A stretch of 64,000 nucleotides of DNA from JBFHRE01 sp041746105 (GTDB lineage: Bacteria > Actinomycetota > Acidimicrobiia > Spongiisociales > ZC4RG35): the NCBI GenBank assembly GCA_041746105.1, contig JBGTHP010000039.1:1-64000 (forward strand). The letters are read 5' to 3'. The notes under the pieces are model-generated. The model was given only the letters and a program-made list of their open reading frames with translations. It was not told where the DNA came from and did no database searches. The position numbers and the translations under genes were made by a program. The first letter of the stretch is position 1; every line of letters begins with the position of its first letter. Below, in pieces: positions 15,506 through 23,310 of the stretch.

Positions 15506-18487
15506 ATGGCTTCTAGCTCTGTGCCCCGTGGATTCGGGGGGCGACTACTGGGCTCGGTTGGGGTCCGCCCGGACGAGGCTCGTCTCGTGGGATGGCTCTC
15601 CGCCCTGTTCTTCTTCATCCAGGCCAGCCATGGGGTTGGTGTCAACGCCGCTTTCGCCCTCTTCTTCTCCCGTTTCGGAGTGGAAGAGCTCCCACTGATG
15701 ATCGTGATCTCCGGGCCGGCAGTGATGATCGCCACTTTCGCGTACTCGGCCGGTCTGGCTCGACAGGGTGATCGACGCTGGCTGTGGCTCGCAGCAGCAA
15801 CATCGGCGACGTGGGCGCTTTTCGAGTGGGTTGCGGTGGGACTCGGCGGCCGTTTTGTCTACCCGTTGATCTGGATATCGACCCAAGTGCTCGTGTTCGT
15901 CACCTTCACCCTCATGTGGAACGCCGCCGGCTCAGCCTGCGACACCCGTCAGGCGAAACGACTCTTCTCGTTCTTCGCGACTGCCGGCGTCGCGGGTGGG
16001 GTTGTGGGGAATCTCCTGGTGGGGCCTTTGGCCGTGCTGCTGGGCACAGAAAACCTACTACTCGTCCAGTCTCTCCTTCTCCTCGGCTCCACCTTCATCC
16101 TGCTTCGTTCCCGGCGGTTTCTCACCGCAGGTGATCCGACGCAAACAGCCAGAGAGGAGTTGACCAGGGCATTCCGGACGGTGCGGTCAAGCCCGCTGCT
16201 CAAGCTGGTCGCCGTGGTCATGTTTGCATCTTCGATCCTGTTCTTTCTCGTCATGTTCCCTTTCAGCAGGGAGGTCGCCCTGGCTTTTGACACCGAGGAA
16301 GCGATGGCCGGCTTTCTCGGCGTGTTCTCATCATTGGCAACCGCAGCCACCTTTCTCTTCTCGCTCCTCGTCACCAATCGCCTCTTCTCCCGGTTCGGTC
16401 TGGTGCTGACTCTGCTGATCGTCCCGGTCGTCTACGCGTTGGGGTTCACCATATGGCTGATCTCATTCGGTCTGGCCACTGCCGCTGCGGTCCGGGGCGT
16501 GCAATGGGTAGCGGTCAACGCGATCGAAGGTTCGGGCTCGAGCGCGTTGTTCAACGTGCTCAGAAGACGGGACCGGGGTCCGGTGATGTCGCTGATGACC
16601 GCGATACCGGCGCAAATCGGAACAGTCACCGCCGGTGTGATCCTGCTGGCCGGCGTAACACTCGACACGCAAGCGCAATTCAGCATCGGACTGGTGCTTG
16701 CGATCGCCTCAGTGGCGGCAGTAGCTGCCATGCGACCGGCCTACGTCAAAGCCGTCGTCGCGGCGGTGCGTCGCGGTTTCGTATCGATATTCGACGTCCC
16801 ACAATCCGGACTCGTCGCACCCGTCGACGGAGACCTGACACGTATCCTCGCCGAGCTACTCGGGGACCCCAGACCCGAGGCCCGGGCACTCGGCGCGTCC
16901 GGGTTGGGGAAGATCGGAGACTCAGCGTGGGCTCGATCGGTTGAACCTCTTCTCTCCGACGACGACCCTTCCGTTCGTTCGGCAGCCTTCGCGTCGCTGT
17001 GCGGGTTGGATCCGGAGCGCCTCGACAGTCACATCCAAAGCGCCCTGGCCGATGACATGCCCCAAATCCGATTGGACGCATTACGCCGAGTCGCCGACCG
17101 ACCCCGGGACGGGTTGGCCTCGCACATCGACCGCACACTCACCGACCCTGACGATCGCGTCCGTGCCGCCGCAGCGTGGCTTGTCGGGGGACCGCGCGGT
17201 CAAGAGGTCATTTCGCAAATGACGGTTTCGGGCGGCGCGTCCGGCCTCGTCGCGGTGCTCGATCAGGTCGCTCGATTCCCCGCCCAGAACCTTGGTGTCG
17301 AACCTGGCGACTACCTCGGCGACGAGCATCCAAATGTTCGAGTCTCGGCGGCGGTGGCCCTGGGAGCAATCGGGGGGAATCCGTCGCAACTGGTGCCTGC
17401 CCTCGATGATCCCTCACTTCGGGTCCGCAATGCCGCGGCTCGCTCGTTGGTCCTGACCGCTCCAGGTAGGTCGCTGTTGTTGGATGTTCTGGAAGAAGGC
17501 AGTGTCGCGGCCACGGAGGCGACGATCGGCGAGGTCGCATCCTTCGTAGATCCAGATATGCGCTTCAACGAATGGGCAGCGCGGGAGGCGCGGCGGGCGG
17601 CATTCCTGGACCACTCCGCACAACAGGTCACCCCGGATTCGCCCGAAGCGGCTTTCTTGATAGGTGTGCTGGAGAAACGTGTTCGTCGTCTGGTCCGTTG
17701 GGTCCTGGTCGCCATGACGACCGAGCGGACCAGACTCATCATGCCGGTCGTGGCTCGCGGGGTGCGATCGGACGATGCGGAGACCAAGTCCCAAGCCTTG
17801 GAAGCTCTCGAGTCGATTGGGGACCGATCTGTGCTCTCGGTGCTGCTGCCGTTGCTCGAATATCAAGATGCCGGGGTGACGAAAGGCTCGCGCAGTGCGT
17901 TGGAGAGACTCGCCGAGGATTTTGATCCCTGGCTGAGCAGCTTGGCTCGAATCTGTTTGGGGCGACCGCCTCCAGGCGTGGCAAAGGGCTTGTCCAACTA
18001 CTCACCCATTGACAACAGCGATCTGGCAAGCTTGACGGCTGTGTCCGACGAGCACACTGAGATCCTCAACGAAATGGACCGGGTGCTGATCCTGCAACGG
18101 GTCGGCATGTTCGCCGACCTCGACCCAGAGGACCTTTTATCGATCTCACGGCAGACCAACGAGGTCCATTTCGAGCCGGGAGAGCTCATCTACCGGCAGG
18201 GAGACCCCGGAGATGAGCTAATGGTTATCACGAGTGGAGGGGCGGTTGTGAGCACGATGCGCCAGGGAGAACGCGTTGTTGTCACCAGTTACGGTGAGGG
18301 CGAACCGATCGGCGAGTTGGCTCTCCTAAACGACAAGACTCGATCCGCGGACGTGTACGCAGGCGAAACGGGTCTTGACGGTCTGGTCATGACGAAGTTC
18401 GACCTAGTCTCGATTCTCGAGGAGCGCTCGTCGGTGGCGATGGCCATGCTGGGCACTCTGGCTTCGAGGCTGTCCGATCAGACCTGA
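15506..18487 (+). CDS. Large transporter-like protein with HEAT repeats and a C-terminal cyclic-nucleotide-binding domain
   Basis: This 993-aa protein has three regions. Residues about 25-425 form some 12 hydrophobic helices of an MFS or ATP/ADP-translocase-like (Npt/Tlc) type. Residues about 435-830 form HEAT-like repeats (LLGDPRPEARALGASGLGKIG, LLSDDDPSVRSAAFASLCG, and further copies). Residues about 860-985 form a CNMP-binding domain. Its phosphate-binding cassette (GEPIGELALLNDKTRSADVY) keeps the Glu and Arg that contact cyclic nucleotide, so binding is expected. The gene starts 36 bp after the TPR-cyclase gene on the same strand, which implies a shared operon and a cAMP/cGMP-gated membrane function. 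The transported substrate, if any, is unknown. Confidence 0.85.
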   Translation: MASSSVPRGFGGRLLGSVGVRPDEARLVGWLSALFFFIQASHGVGVNAAFALFFSRFGVEELPLMIVISGPAVMIATFAYSAGLARQGDRRWLWLAAATSATWALFEWVAVGLGGRFVYPLIWISTQVLVFVTFTLMWNAAGSACDTRQAKRLFSFFATAGVAGGVVGNLLVGPLAVLLGTENLLLVQSLLLLGSTFILLRSRRFLTAGDPTQTAREELTRAFRTVRSSPLLKLVAVVMFASSILFFLVMFPFSREVALAFDTEEAMAGFLGVFSSLATAATFLFSLLVTNRLFSRFGLVLTLLIVPVVYALGFTIWLISFGLATAAAVRGVQWVAVNAIEGSGSSALFNVLRRRDRGPVMSLMTAIPAQIGTVTAGVILLAGVTLDTQAQFSIGLVLAIASVAAVAAMRPAYVKAVVAAVRRGFVSIFDVPQSGLVAPVDGDLTRILAELLGDPRPEARALGASGLGKIGDSAWARSVEPLLSDDDPSVRSAAFASLCGLDPERLDSHIQSALADDMPQIRLDALRRVADRPRDGLASHIDRTLTDPDDRVRAAAAWLVGGPRGQEVISQMTVSGGASGLVAVLDQVARFPAQNLGVEPGDYLGDEHPNVRVSAAVALGAIGGNPSQLVPALDDPSLRVRNAAARSLVLTAPGRSLLLDVLEEGSVAATEATIGEVASFVDPDMRFNEWAAREARRAAFLDHSAQQVTPDSPEAAFLIGVLEKRVRRLVRWVLVAMTTERTRLIMPVVARGVRSDDAETKSQALEALESIGDRSVLSVLLPLLEYQDAGVTKGSRSALERLAEDFDPWLSSLARICLGRPPPGVAKGLSNYSPIDNSDLASLTAVSDEHTEILNEMDRVLILQRVGMFADLDPEDLLSISRQTNEVHFEPGELIYRQGDPGDELMVITSGGAVVSTMRQGERVVVTSYGEGEPIGELALLNDKTRSADVYAGETGLDGLVMTKFDLVSILEERSSVAMAMLGTLASRLSDQT

Positions 18488-18529
18488 TGTGAACCAAGTT
18501 CAACTTCGTCGTCATACTCTTTCAAACTT

Positions 18530-18616
18530 GTGACCACGCAACATTTCCCCTCGGGCACCGTGACCTTTCTGTTCACCGATATCGCGGGTTCGACCCGGCT
18601 CGCAAGATCTTGCTGA
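18530..18616 (+). pseudogene. Truncated class III cyclase N-terminal fragment
   Basis: A GTG frame of 28 codons reads VTTQHFPSGTVTFLFTDIAGSTRLARSC and then meets TGA. The TVTFLFTDIAGSTRL segment is the near-consensus first motif of class III nucleotide cyclases, including the first metal Asp, and no cyclase sequence continues in any frame. A frame reading DLAELQQKHG follows immediately, hinting at a short indel before the homology disappears. It is the remnant of a second cyclase gene beside an intact one, in the stretch before tRNA-Thr. Confidence 0.7.
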
Positions 18617-18866
18617 GCTGCAGCAAAAACATGGCGCAGGTCCATTTTCAAGCTCCGTCCGGCCGGAACGGCCCCCGAGGGCTTCGCCCTTTGGCACACC
18701 TAATGGTGACGACAAGCCACCCAGAATCGTCTCTCCATTGTCGAGAAGCTCGATCGTCTTGGGATCATCACCGGAGCTCCTCGACCGGGGAGAACTTTCG
18801 GTGCGCTTCGCAGCTGCTCAAGGTCGGACCAGAAATCGGCCGTTTTCCCTTGGTGTTACTGAGTTA
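18617..18866. other. Intergenic stretch between the cyclase remnant and tRNA-Thr
   Basis: I see no supportable gene here. Short frames crossing into the tRNA translate tRNA sequence and are artefacts. The stretch probably derives from the lost remainder of the cyclase gene or from rearrangement next to the tRNA. Confidence 0.4.
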
Positions 18867-18869
18867 TGG

Positions 18870-18943
18870 AGCTGGCGCGGGGACTCGAACCCCGGACCTG
18901 CTGATTACAAGTCAGCTGCTCTAGCCATCTGAGCTACGCCAGC
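18870..18943 (-). tRNA. tRNA-Thr (anticodon TGT)
   Basis: On the minus strand the acceptor GCTGGCG pairs with CGCCAGC, the D stem is GCTC/GAGC, and the anticodon stem GCTGA/TCAGC encloses CTTGTAA. The T stem CGGGG/CCCCG encloses TTCGAGT, the discriminator is T, and CCA is encoded (to 18867). Anticodon TGT reads ACA. The 3' end points toward lower coordinates, where a partial copy lies at 13358-13436. Confidence 0.95.
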
Positions 18944-19010
18944 AAAGACCGTTAGCGTACCGGCACTCGACGTTGCCGCCGCCACCCCACCGGTTTTTGG
19001 CGCGCGGACC

Positions 19011-19745
19011 TCATGAAAAGCGGGGGTTTCGGACGCGGTGGATTTCGTAGCAGGCGAGGGAGGCCGCCACCGACGCATTCAGGCTCTCCGAACCGCCCGC
19101 CATGGGAATAGACGCCACTACGTCAACCCGATCACGCACCAACCGGTGGAGACCGGTCTCAGAACCGACCACGACGACCACCGGTTGGCCCAACAACTCG
19201 AGGCCAAAAAGGTCCTGGTCGCCGTCGGCGGAGAGGCCGACACTCCACACACCTATCTTGCCCAAACGGACCAAAACCTCTGGCAGAGATGACACCAGCG
19301 CGATCCGACAACGCTCAAACGCGCCTGCCGCCGCCTTGAAAGCAGCACCGTCCAGCGGAGCATTGCGCCGCTCGGGGACCACTACCGACCGAACCCCCGC
19401 CGCCACCGCCGATCGCACCATCGCGCCCAGATTGTGGGTGTCCTCCACGTGGTCTACGGCGAGAATCGCCGGGACCTCTTCCGCGTCGACCAGTTCGTCC
19501 AGCGACCACGCCCGAAGCGGCCGACAATCGGCGACGATTCCTTGCGGCGCCGAGGTGGCGGCCAGCGGGCGAACGTCCTCAACCAGGCGAACCGCTACCG
19601 AGGGGAACTCCTCAAGCAGATCGGAGACAGGCGGCCTCGAGCCCCGAGACCGTTCTACATGGAGTGTTTCCACCCGACCGGCCGCCAGCGCCGCGGCCAC
19701 GGCGTGGATGCCTTCGACCCTAGTTCCGATACCAGCGGGCGCCAT
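19011..19745 (-). CDS. rlmB: SpoU/TrmH-family rRNA 2'-O-methyltransferase, RlmB-like
   Basis: This SpoU-superfamily (trefoil-knot SAM) methyltransferase probably forms 2'-O-methylguanosine in 23S rRNA. An N-terminal substrate-binding part (TRVEGIHAVAAAL) precedes the catalytic knot with HNLGAMVRSAVAAG, VVVGSETGLHRLV and IPMAGGSESLNASVAASL, the three SpoU motifs. The gene lies directly after cysS, as in mycobacteria. The ATG at 19745 sits 9 nt after GAGG; a second ATG at 19754 touches that GAGG and is less likely. Either start overlaps the cysS 3' end, so translation is probably coupled. Confidence 0.88.
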   Translation of the reverse strand: MAPAGIGTRVEGIHAVAAALAAGRVETLHVERSRGSRPPVSDLLEEFPSVAVRLVEDVRPLAATSAPQGIVADCRPLRAWSLDELVDAEEVPAILAVDHVEDTHNLGAMVRSAVAAGVRSVVVPERRNAPLDGAAFKAAAGAFERCRIALVSSLPEVLVRLGKIGVWSVGLSADGDQDLFGLELLGQPVVVVVGSETGLHRLVRDRVDVVASIPMAGGSESLNASVAASLACYEIHRVRNPRFS

Positions 19746-21081
19746 CAGGGCCATCCTCGATCGTCACGCCCACAGCCGCCAGTTCCTCACGGATTCGATC
19801 AGAGGTGGCGAAATCCTTTGCAGCTCGAGCCTCGGCCCGGCGGGTGAGCATCGCCTCGACCTCGGCGTCGCCGGCTGTGTCAGAAGCCTTGCCCTCCATC
19901 GGCCTGATGCCAAGTACGTCGACGATCTCGGAGACGGCGGCGACCAGCGGTGCTGCGTCCTCGTCGGCGTCGAGCAGGCGGTTGGCATCACGGATTGCAT
20001 CGAACAGAACCGCCAAGGCCTGAGGGGTTCCGAAGTCCTCATCCATGACGGACCGGAAAGCCTCCAACACTTGCGAATCGGGGACAACCGCGGCAATTGA
20101 CACGCGCCCAAGAAGGCGTTCGATCCGATCTTGGCCAGAGCTGGCTTCACCAATCAACTCTTCGGAGAACTCGAGCGGCGAGCGATAGTGGGCACGGAGA
20201 TAGAACATTCGCACCACGGTGCCGCCGAAGCGTTCGATCGCCTCCTCCAGGTCGATCACATGACCGGTCGACTTCGACATCTTCTCTCCGCCGAGGTTGA
20301 CCATGCCGTTGTGCAGCCAGTATCTCGCGAATGTCCGACCGCTGGCCGCTTCGGACTGCGCTATCTCGTTCTCATGGTGGGGAAAGATCAGGTCTGCTCC
20401 GCCACCATGAATGTCGAAATCGTGACCGAGGAATTTGGCGGCCATCGCCGAGCACTCGATGTGCCAGCCGGGCCGCCCAGGAGCCCAAGGCGAATCCCAA
20501 GCAGGCTCCCCCGGTTTGGCAGCCTTCCACAAGGCGAAATCGAGAGGATCCACCTTGTCCTCATTTACCTCGATGCGCGCACCCGACCTCAGATCGTTGA
20601 CGTTTCGACCCGACAGTTTCCCATAGGCGGCCTCGAGCCTTCTCACCGAGAAATAGACGTCTCCGTTGGCGGCTGGATAGGCAAAGCCGGCTCGGATCAA
20701 GGACTCGATCAGCTCTACCATTTCGGGGATCGTCTCTGTCGCCAAAGGTTCGATATCAGGGGCTGCCACACCAAGCGCATCGAATAGTTGATGGAACCGG
20801 GCGGTCATCTTTTCTGCGCGTTCGGCCATAGTCTCACCGGCGGCCTTGGCCGCAGCAATGATCTTGTCCTCCACGTCAGTGATGTTCCGGACGTACATGA
20901 CTTCGAGGCCACGCCAAATCAGATAACGCCTGATCACGTCGAACACCACGGCAAACCGCCCGTGGCCGAGATGGGGCTCCGATTGGACGGTTGGACCACA
21001 GACGTACATGCCGACCTTGCCCGGTTCTCTCGTTTCGAGGGGCTGGAGTCTGCGGCCCAAGGTGTTGTAAACAGAGATCAT
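19720..21081 (-). CDS. cysS: Cysteinyl-tRNA synthetase
   Basis: This 453-aa class I synthetase charges tRNA-Cys. The zinc Cys is in MYVCGPTVQ, the HIGH equivalent is PHLGHGR, the HIECSAMA and FPHHENEIAQSEA zinc/active-site segments are present, and KMSKSTG is intact. The C-terminal DALR-like and anticodon domains complete a normal length. It sits between ispF and rlmB in the conserved actinobacterial order. Confidence 0.97.
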   Translation of the reverse strand: MISVYNTLGRRLQPLETREPGKVGMYVCGPTVQSEPHLGHGRFAVVFDVIRRYLIWRGLEVMYVRNITDVEDKIIAAAKAAGETMAERAEKMTARFHQLFDALGVAAPDIEPLATETIPEMVELIESLIRAGFAYPAANGDVYFSVRRLEAAYGKLSGRNVNDLRSGARIEVNEDKVDPLDFALWKAAKPGEPAWDSPWAPGRPGWHIECSAMAAKFLGHDFDIHGGGADLIFPHHENEIAQSEAASGRTFARYWLHNGMVNLGGEKMSKSTGHVIDLEEAIERFGGTVVRMFYLRAHYRSPLEFSEELIGEASSGQDRIERLLGRVSIAAVVPDSQVLEAFRSVMDEDFGTPQALAVLFDAIRDANRLLDADEDAAPLVAAVSEIVDVLGIRPMEGKASDTAGDAEVEAMLTRRAEARAAKDFATSDRIREELAAVGVTIEDGPDGARWYRN

Positions 21082-21108
21082 CGGCGTGCGCTCCTGCGAC
21101 TCGGGCGG

Positions 21109-21588
21109 TCAGGCCGTCACTTCGGCGGTGACGACGGCGGCAGCCGCGATCGCTTCGTTCTTCCCGATGACGCCGAGACGATCGGTGGTGGTCGCCTTGA
21201 CCGACACGTGATCGACGTCGAGTTCGAGCGCTCTGGCGATCCCGGCCCTGATCTGTTCGCGAATCGGGGCAATACGGATGTCCTGGGCGATCACAGTGAT
21301 GTCGACGTAGGTCGCAACACATCCAACCGAGGCGGCCATCAGAACTGTCCGCGCCAGGAGACCGAGGCTGTCCGCTCCGTGCCACCTATCGTCCGACGCC
21401 GGGAAGTGGGCACCGAGATCATCGAGGTTGGCGGCGCCGAGAAGGGCGTCGATCACGGCGTGCGCCACGACATCGCCGTCCGAGGTGGCTTCGACCTGGG
21501 TTTCGCCTACAACCTTGTGGCCACCAAGGATCAGGGGTTTGTCCCCGCCCAATGGGTGGACATCGAAGCCCCAACCCACCCTGAGCAT
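21109..21588 (-). CDS. ispF: 2-C-methyl-D-erythritol 2,4-cyclodiphosphate synthase
   Basis: This 159-aa MEP-pathway enzyme converts CDP-ME 2-phosphate to MEcPP. Metal ligands are visible in FDVHPL (Asp and His) and VVAHAVIDALLGA (His), and the substrate-loop segment TTTDRLGVIGKNEA is present. The usual GHSD at the start of the flexible loop reads ATSD, replacing a commonly conserved His. The gene starts 3 nt after carD. In many actinobacteria ispD lies between carD and ispF; it is absent here. Confidence 0.94.
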   Translation of the reverse strand: MLRVGWGFDVHPLGGDKPLILGGHKVVGETQVEATSDGDVVAHAVIDALLGAANLDDLGAHFPASDDRWHGADSLGLLARTVLMAASVGCVATYVDITVIAQDIRIAPIREQIRAGIARALELDVDHVSVKATTTDRLGVIGKNEAIAAAAVVTAEVTA

Positions 21589-21591
21589 CGA

Positions 21592-22161
21592 TCAGCTCTC
21601 GATCGGCTCGAACGTCGGAAGAGCCTTGTCGAGGCGGCGCACGGACTCTTCGTCGTCGATCTCGAGGGAGAAAGAAAGCTCCGATGTCAACGTCAGCCGG
21701 GCCCTCGACAGCATCCGCTTGAGCGCCGGAGAGATACCTTTGGTCTGCTGGGCGAAGTTGAGATCGCGTACGACCTCTGCCACCTGGAAAATGTCACCCG
21801 AGGTCATCTTCTCGTTGAGCACCTTGTACCAGCGGCTCCAGTTGGCGCCTGCCTCCTGCGCCTCGTCCTTGAGAACGGCAAGCACCTTGCGAGCTTCGGT
21901 CTTGGAGATGATGGGCCGGATTACATCGTCGATTTTTTCGATTGGCACCATCACGGTCAGCTGTTCCGTGGCAATGTCGAGAACGTAGTAATCACGCTTT
22001 TCGCCGCCGAAATCCTTTTTGATCTTCTTGGCAATGGTCGCTGCCCCGTGCTGAGGGTGCACGACCTTGTCGCCGACGCCATATTTCGAAGCCCCTTTGC
22101 CCTTCGGCTTGGCTTTTCTGGTCGCGCCTGTATCAGCGGCTTTGGAGTTGTTGCTGGGCAT
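21592..22161 (-). CDS. carD: CarD-family RNA polymerase-binding transcription regulator
   Basis: This 189-aa regulator binds the RNA polymerase beta subunit and stabilises open complexes, notably at rRNA promoters. A charged Ser/Lys-rich N-terminal extension of about 25 residues precedes the RID/Tudor-like domain (YGVGDKVVHPQHGAATIAKK, DYYVLDIATEQLTVMVPIEK). The C-terminal helical DNA-binding domain follows (NWSRWYKVLNEKMTSGDIFQVAEVVRDL). I use the ATG at 22161 rather than 22182. A TACAAT -10 box lies between the two, so a transcript from that box would not include 22182. Confidence 0.93.
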   Translation of the reverse strand: MPSNNSKAADTGATRKAKPKGKGASKYGVGDKVVHPQHGAATIAKKIKKDFGGEKRDYYVLDIATEQLTVMVPIEKIDDVIRPIISKTEARKVLAVLKDEAQEAGANWSRWYKVLNEKMTSGDIFQVAEVVRDLNFAQQTKGISPALKRMLSRARLTLTSELSFSLEIDDEESVRRLDKALPTFEPIES

Positions 22162-22170
22162 GGAGGTTGG

Positions 22171-22176
22171 ATTGTA
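22171..22176 (-). promoter_or_regulatory. Candidate -10 box (TACAAT) for carD
   Basis: On the minus strand TACAAT ends 9 nt before the ATG at 22161, with CCAACCTCC between, a sequence that is not a Shine-Dalgarno. The predicted transcription start is within a few nucleotides of the ATG. The radA promoter region shares TAC-purine-ATCCAACC. Confidence 0.5.
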
Positions 22177-22217
22177 CCCCATGCCACAGAACTCAAACCG
22201 AACCGCGGTGACGCGAG

Positions 22218-23285
22218 TCAGAAACGGCGTGGCGACCAGTCGTCGACCATCGTCAGCAGGCGGTCGAAATAATGGCGAATCTGGTTGGCCCTGGTGGTTC
22301 CGATCCCATCGACCTGTTCCAGCTCGATCGCATCGGCTCGGAGCATTTTTTGCAGCGTCGGGAACTTGGCTATCAGCTCGTCTCTGACGGACTCGGGAAG
22401 CCTGCCTATCTTGCCGAGAATGCGTATCCCGCGCGGCTCGGCGGGCTCATCGAGTTCGCCAAACCCGACCGCCCGCCCCACCCGGCTCGAATCGACCAGG
22501 TCGTTGTCATTCAGCTCCTCGATCGCCGCCAGCGCCTCGGCCATCGCCTTGGCCCGTCGCGGCCGAACGTAGTCTCGCAACGTCACGTCGACGACATACT
22601 CGACTCCGCGCTGGAGGTCGGTCAGTTGAACTCCGGCGAGTTGACCCTCGTCGCCCAGAGATATGGTCTGGCGCCTGATCGCTTCACCGACGCGACGTAC
22701 CATTTCGGCGCGCTGGATCAGGGTGACGACGGACCGGTAGGTGGCTAGATCTGCTACTTCGAGTTGGGTGAGATGAGATTCGGCCTCGTCAAGTTGGCGC
22801 CTCAGGCGATCCAGGGTCTGAAGTTCTTGGTTGACCCTGGCAGCGACCGCCACCGGACTTGGCAATTCGATCTTCCTGCCGTCGGCATAGAGGGTGGCGA
22901 CATGCCGTCCTTCGCTGACGGCAACCACCGGGCGTCCGGTCTGAATTGCGATGCGTTGGGCGGTGCGGTGACGGGAGCCGGTTTCGTCCGTCGGTGTCTC
23001 CGGGTCGGGCACGAAGTGGACGTTGGCGGCAACAATCGAGGCAGCATCACCGTCGAGGATGATGCCGCCATCCATCTTTGCAAGCTCCGCCAAACGGGCC
23101 GATGAAAACGGGCTCCGATGCAACCGGAACCCGCCGCTCGAAATCTGGTCGAGGTCTTTTCCCGCTCCCAACACGATGAGAGCGCCCTTGCCCATCTGGA
23201 GGATTCGCTCCAGACCTTGTCGCAACGGGGTCCCTGGCGCAAGACGTTGGAGGGTTTCTACCACAGAGTTGTTGAGCCCGGCCAC
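22218..23285 (-). CDS. disA: DNA integrity scanning diadenylate cyclase DisA
   Basis: This 355-aa protein has an N-terminal DAC domain that makes c-di-AMP, a central helical spine and a C-terminal helix-hairpin-helix domain (AIELEQVDGIGTTRANQIRHY). The RHR motif is intact (DETGSRHRTAQR). The DGA motif reads MDGGIIL, an Ala-to-Gly change at a normally invariant position. It monitors branched DNA during repair in other species. It starts with GTG, 7 nt after TACTCT, and lies 25 nt after the radA stop on the same strand. The disA/radA pairing is conserved, in either order, in actinobacteria and firmicutes. Confidence 0.94.
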   Translation of the reverse strand: MAGLNNSVVETLQRLAPGTPLRQGLERILQMGKGALIVLGAGKDLDQISSGGFRLHRSPFSSARLAELAKMDGGIILDGDAASIVAANVHFVPDPETPTDETGSRHRTAQRIAIQTGRPVVAVSEGRHVATLYADGRKIELPSPVAVAARVNQELQTLDRLRRQLDEAESHLTQLEVADLATYRSVVTLIQRAEMVRRVGEAIRRQTISLGDEGQLAGVQLTDLQRGVEYVVDVTLRDYVRPRRAKAMAEALAAIEELNDNDLVDSSRVGRAVGFGELDEPAEPRGIRILGKIGRLPESVRDELIAKFPTLQKMLRADAIELEQVDGIGTTRANQIRHYFDRLLTMVDDWSPRRF

Positions 23286-23292
23286 GACCGCG

Positions 23293-23298
23293 AGAGTA
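23293..23298 (-). promoter_or_regulatory. Candidate -10 box (TACTCT) for disA
   Basis: TACTCT fits TANNNT and ends 7 nt before the disA GTG at 23285, with no ribosome site between. It would give disA a leaderless promoter of its own, immediately after radA. Confidence 0.4.
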
Positions 23299-23310
23299 TC
23301 AGCTAACCGG

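Noticed and set aside
18610..18932. Short frames translating to a GAGTRTPDLLIT-like peptide near tRNA-Thr, with a similar one near 13.37 kb
   Set aside because: The peptide is translated tRNA-Thr sequence (T arm and anticodon arm) and appears at both copies for that reason.
13358..18943. A prophage or complete integrative element
   Set aside because: No integrase, structural, replication or mobilisation gene is present between the repeats. At most it is a remnant or a small island.
20788..22272. A 494-codon plus-strand open frame
   Set aside because: It is antisense to cysS, ispF and carD, whose motifs are complete. The translated protein has no domain and unusual composition. High GC keeps antisense frames open.
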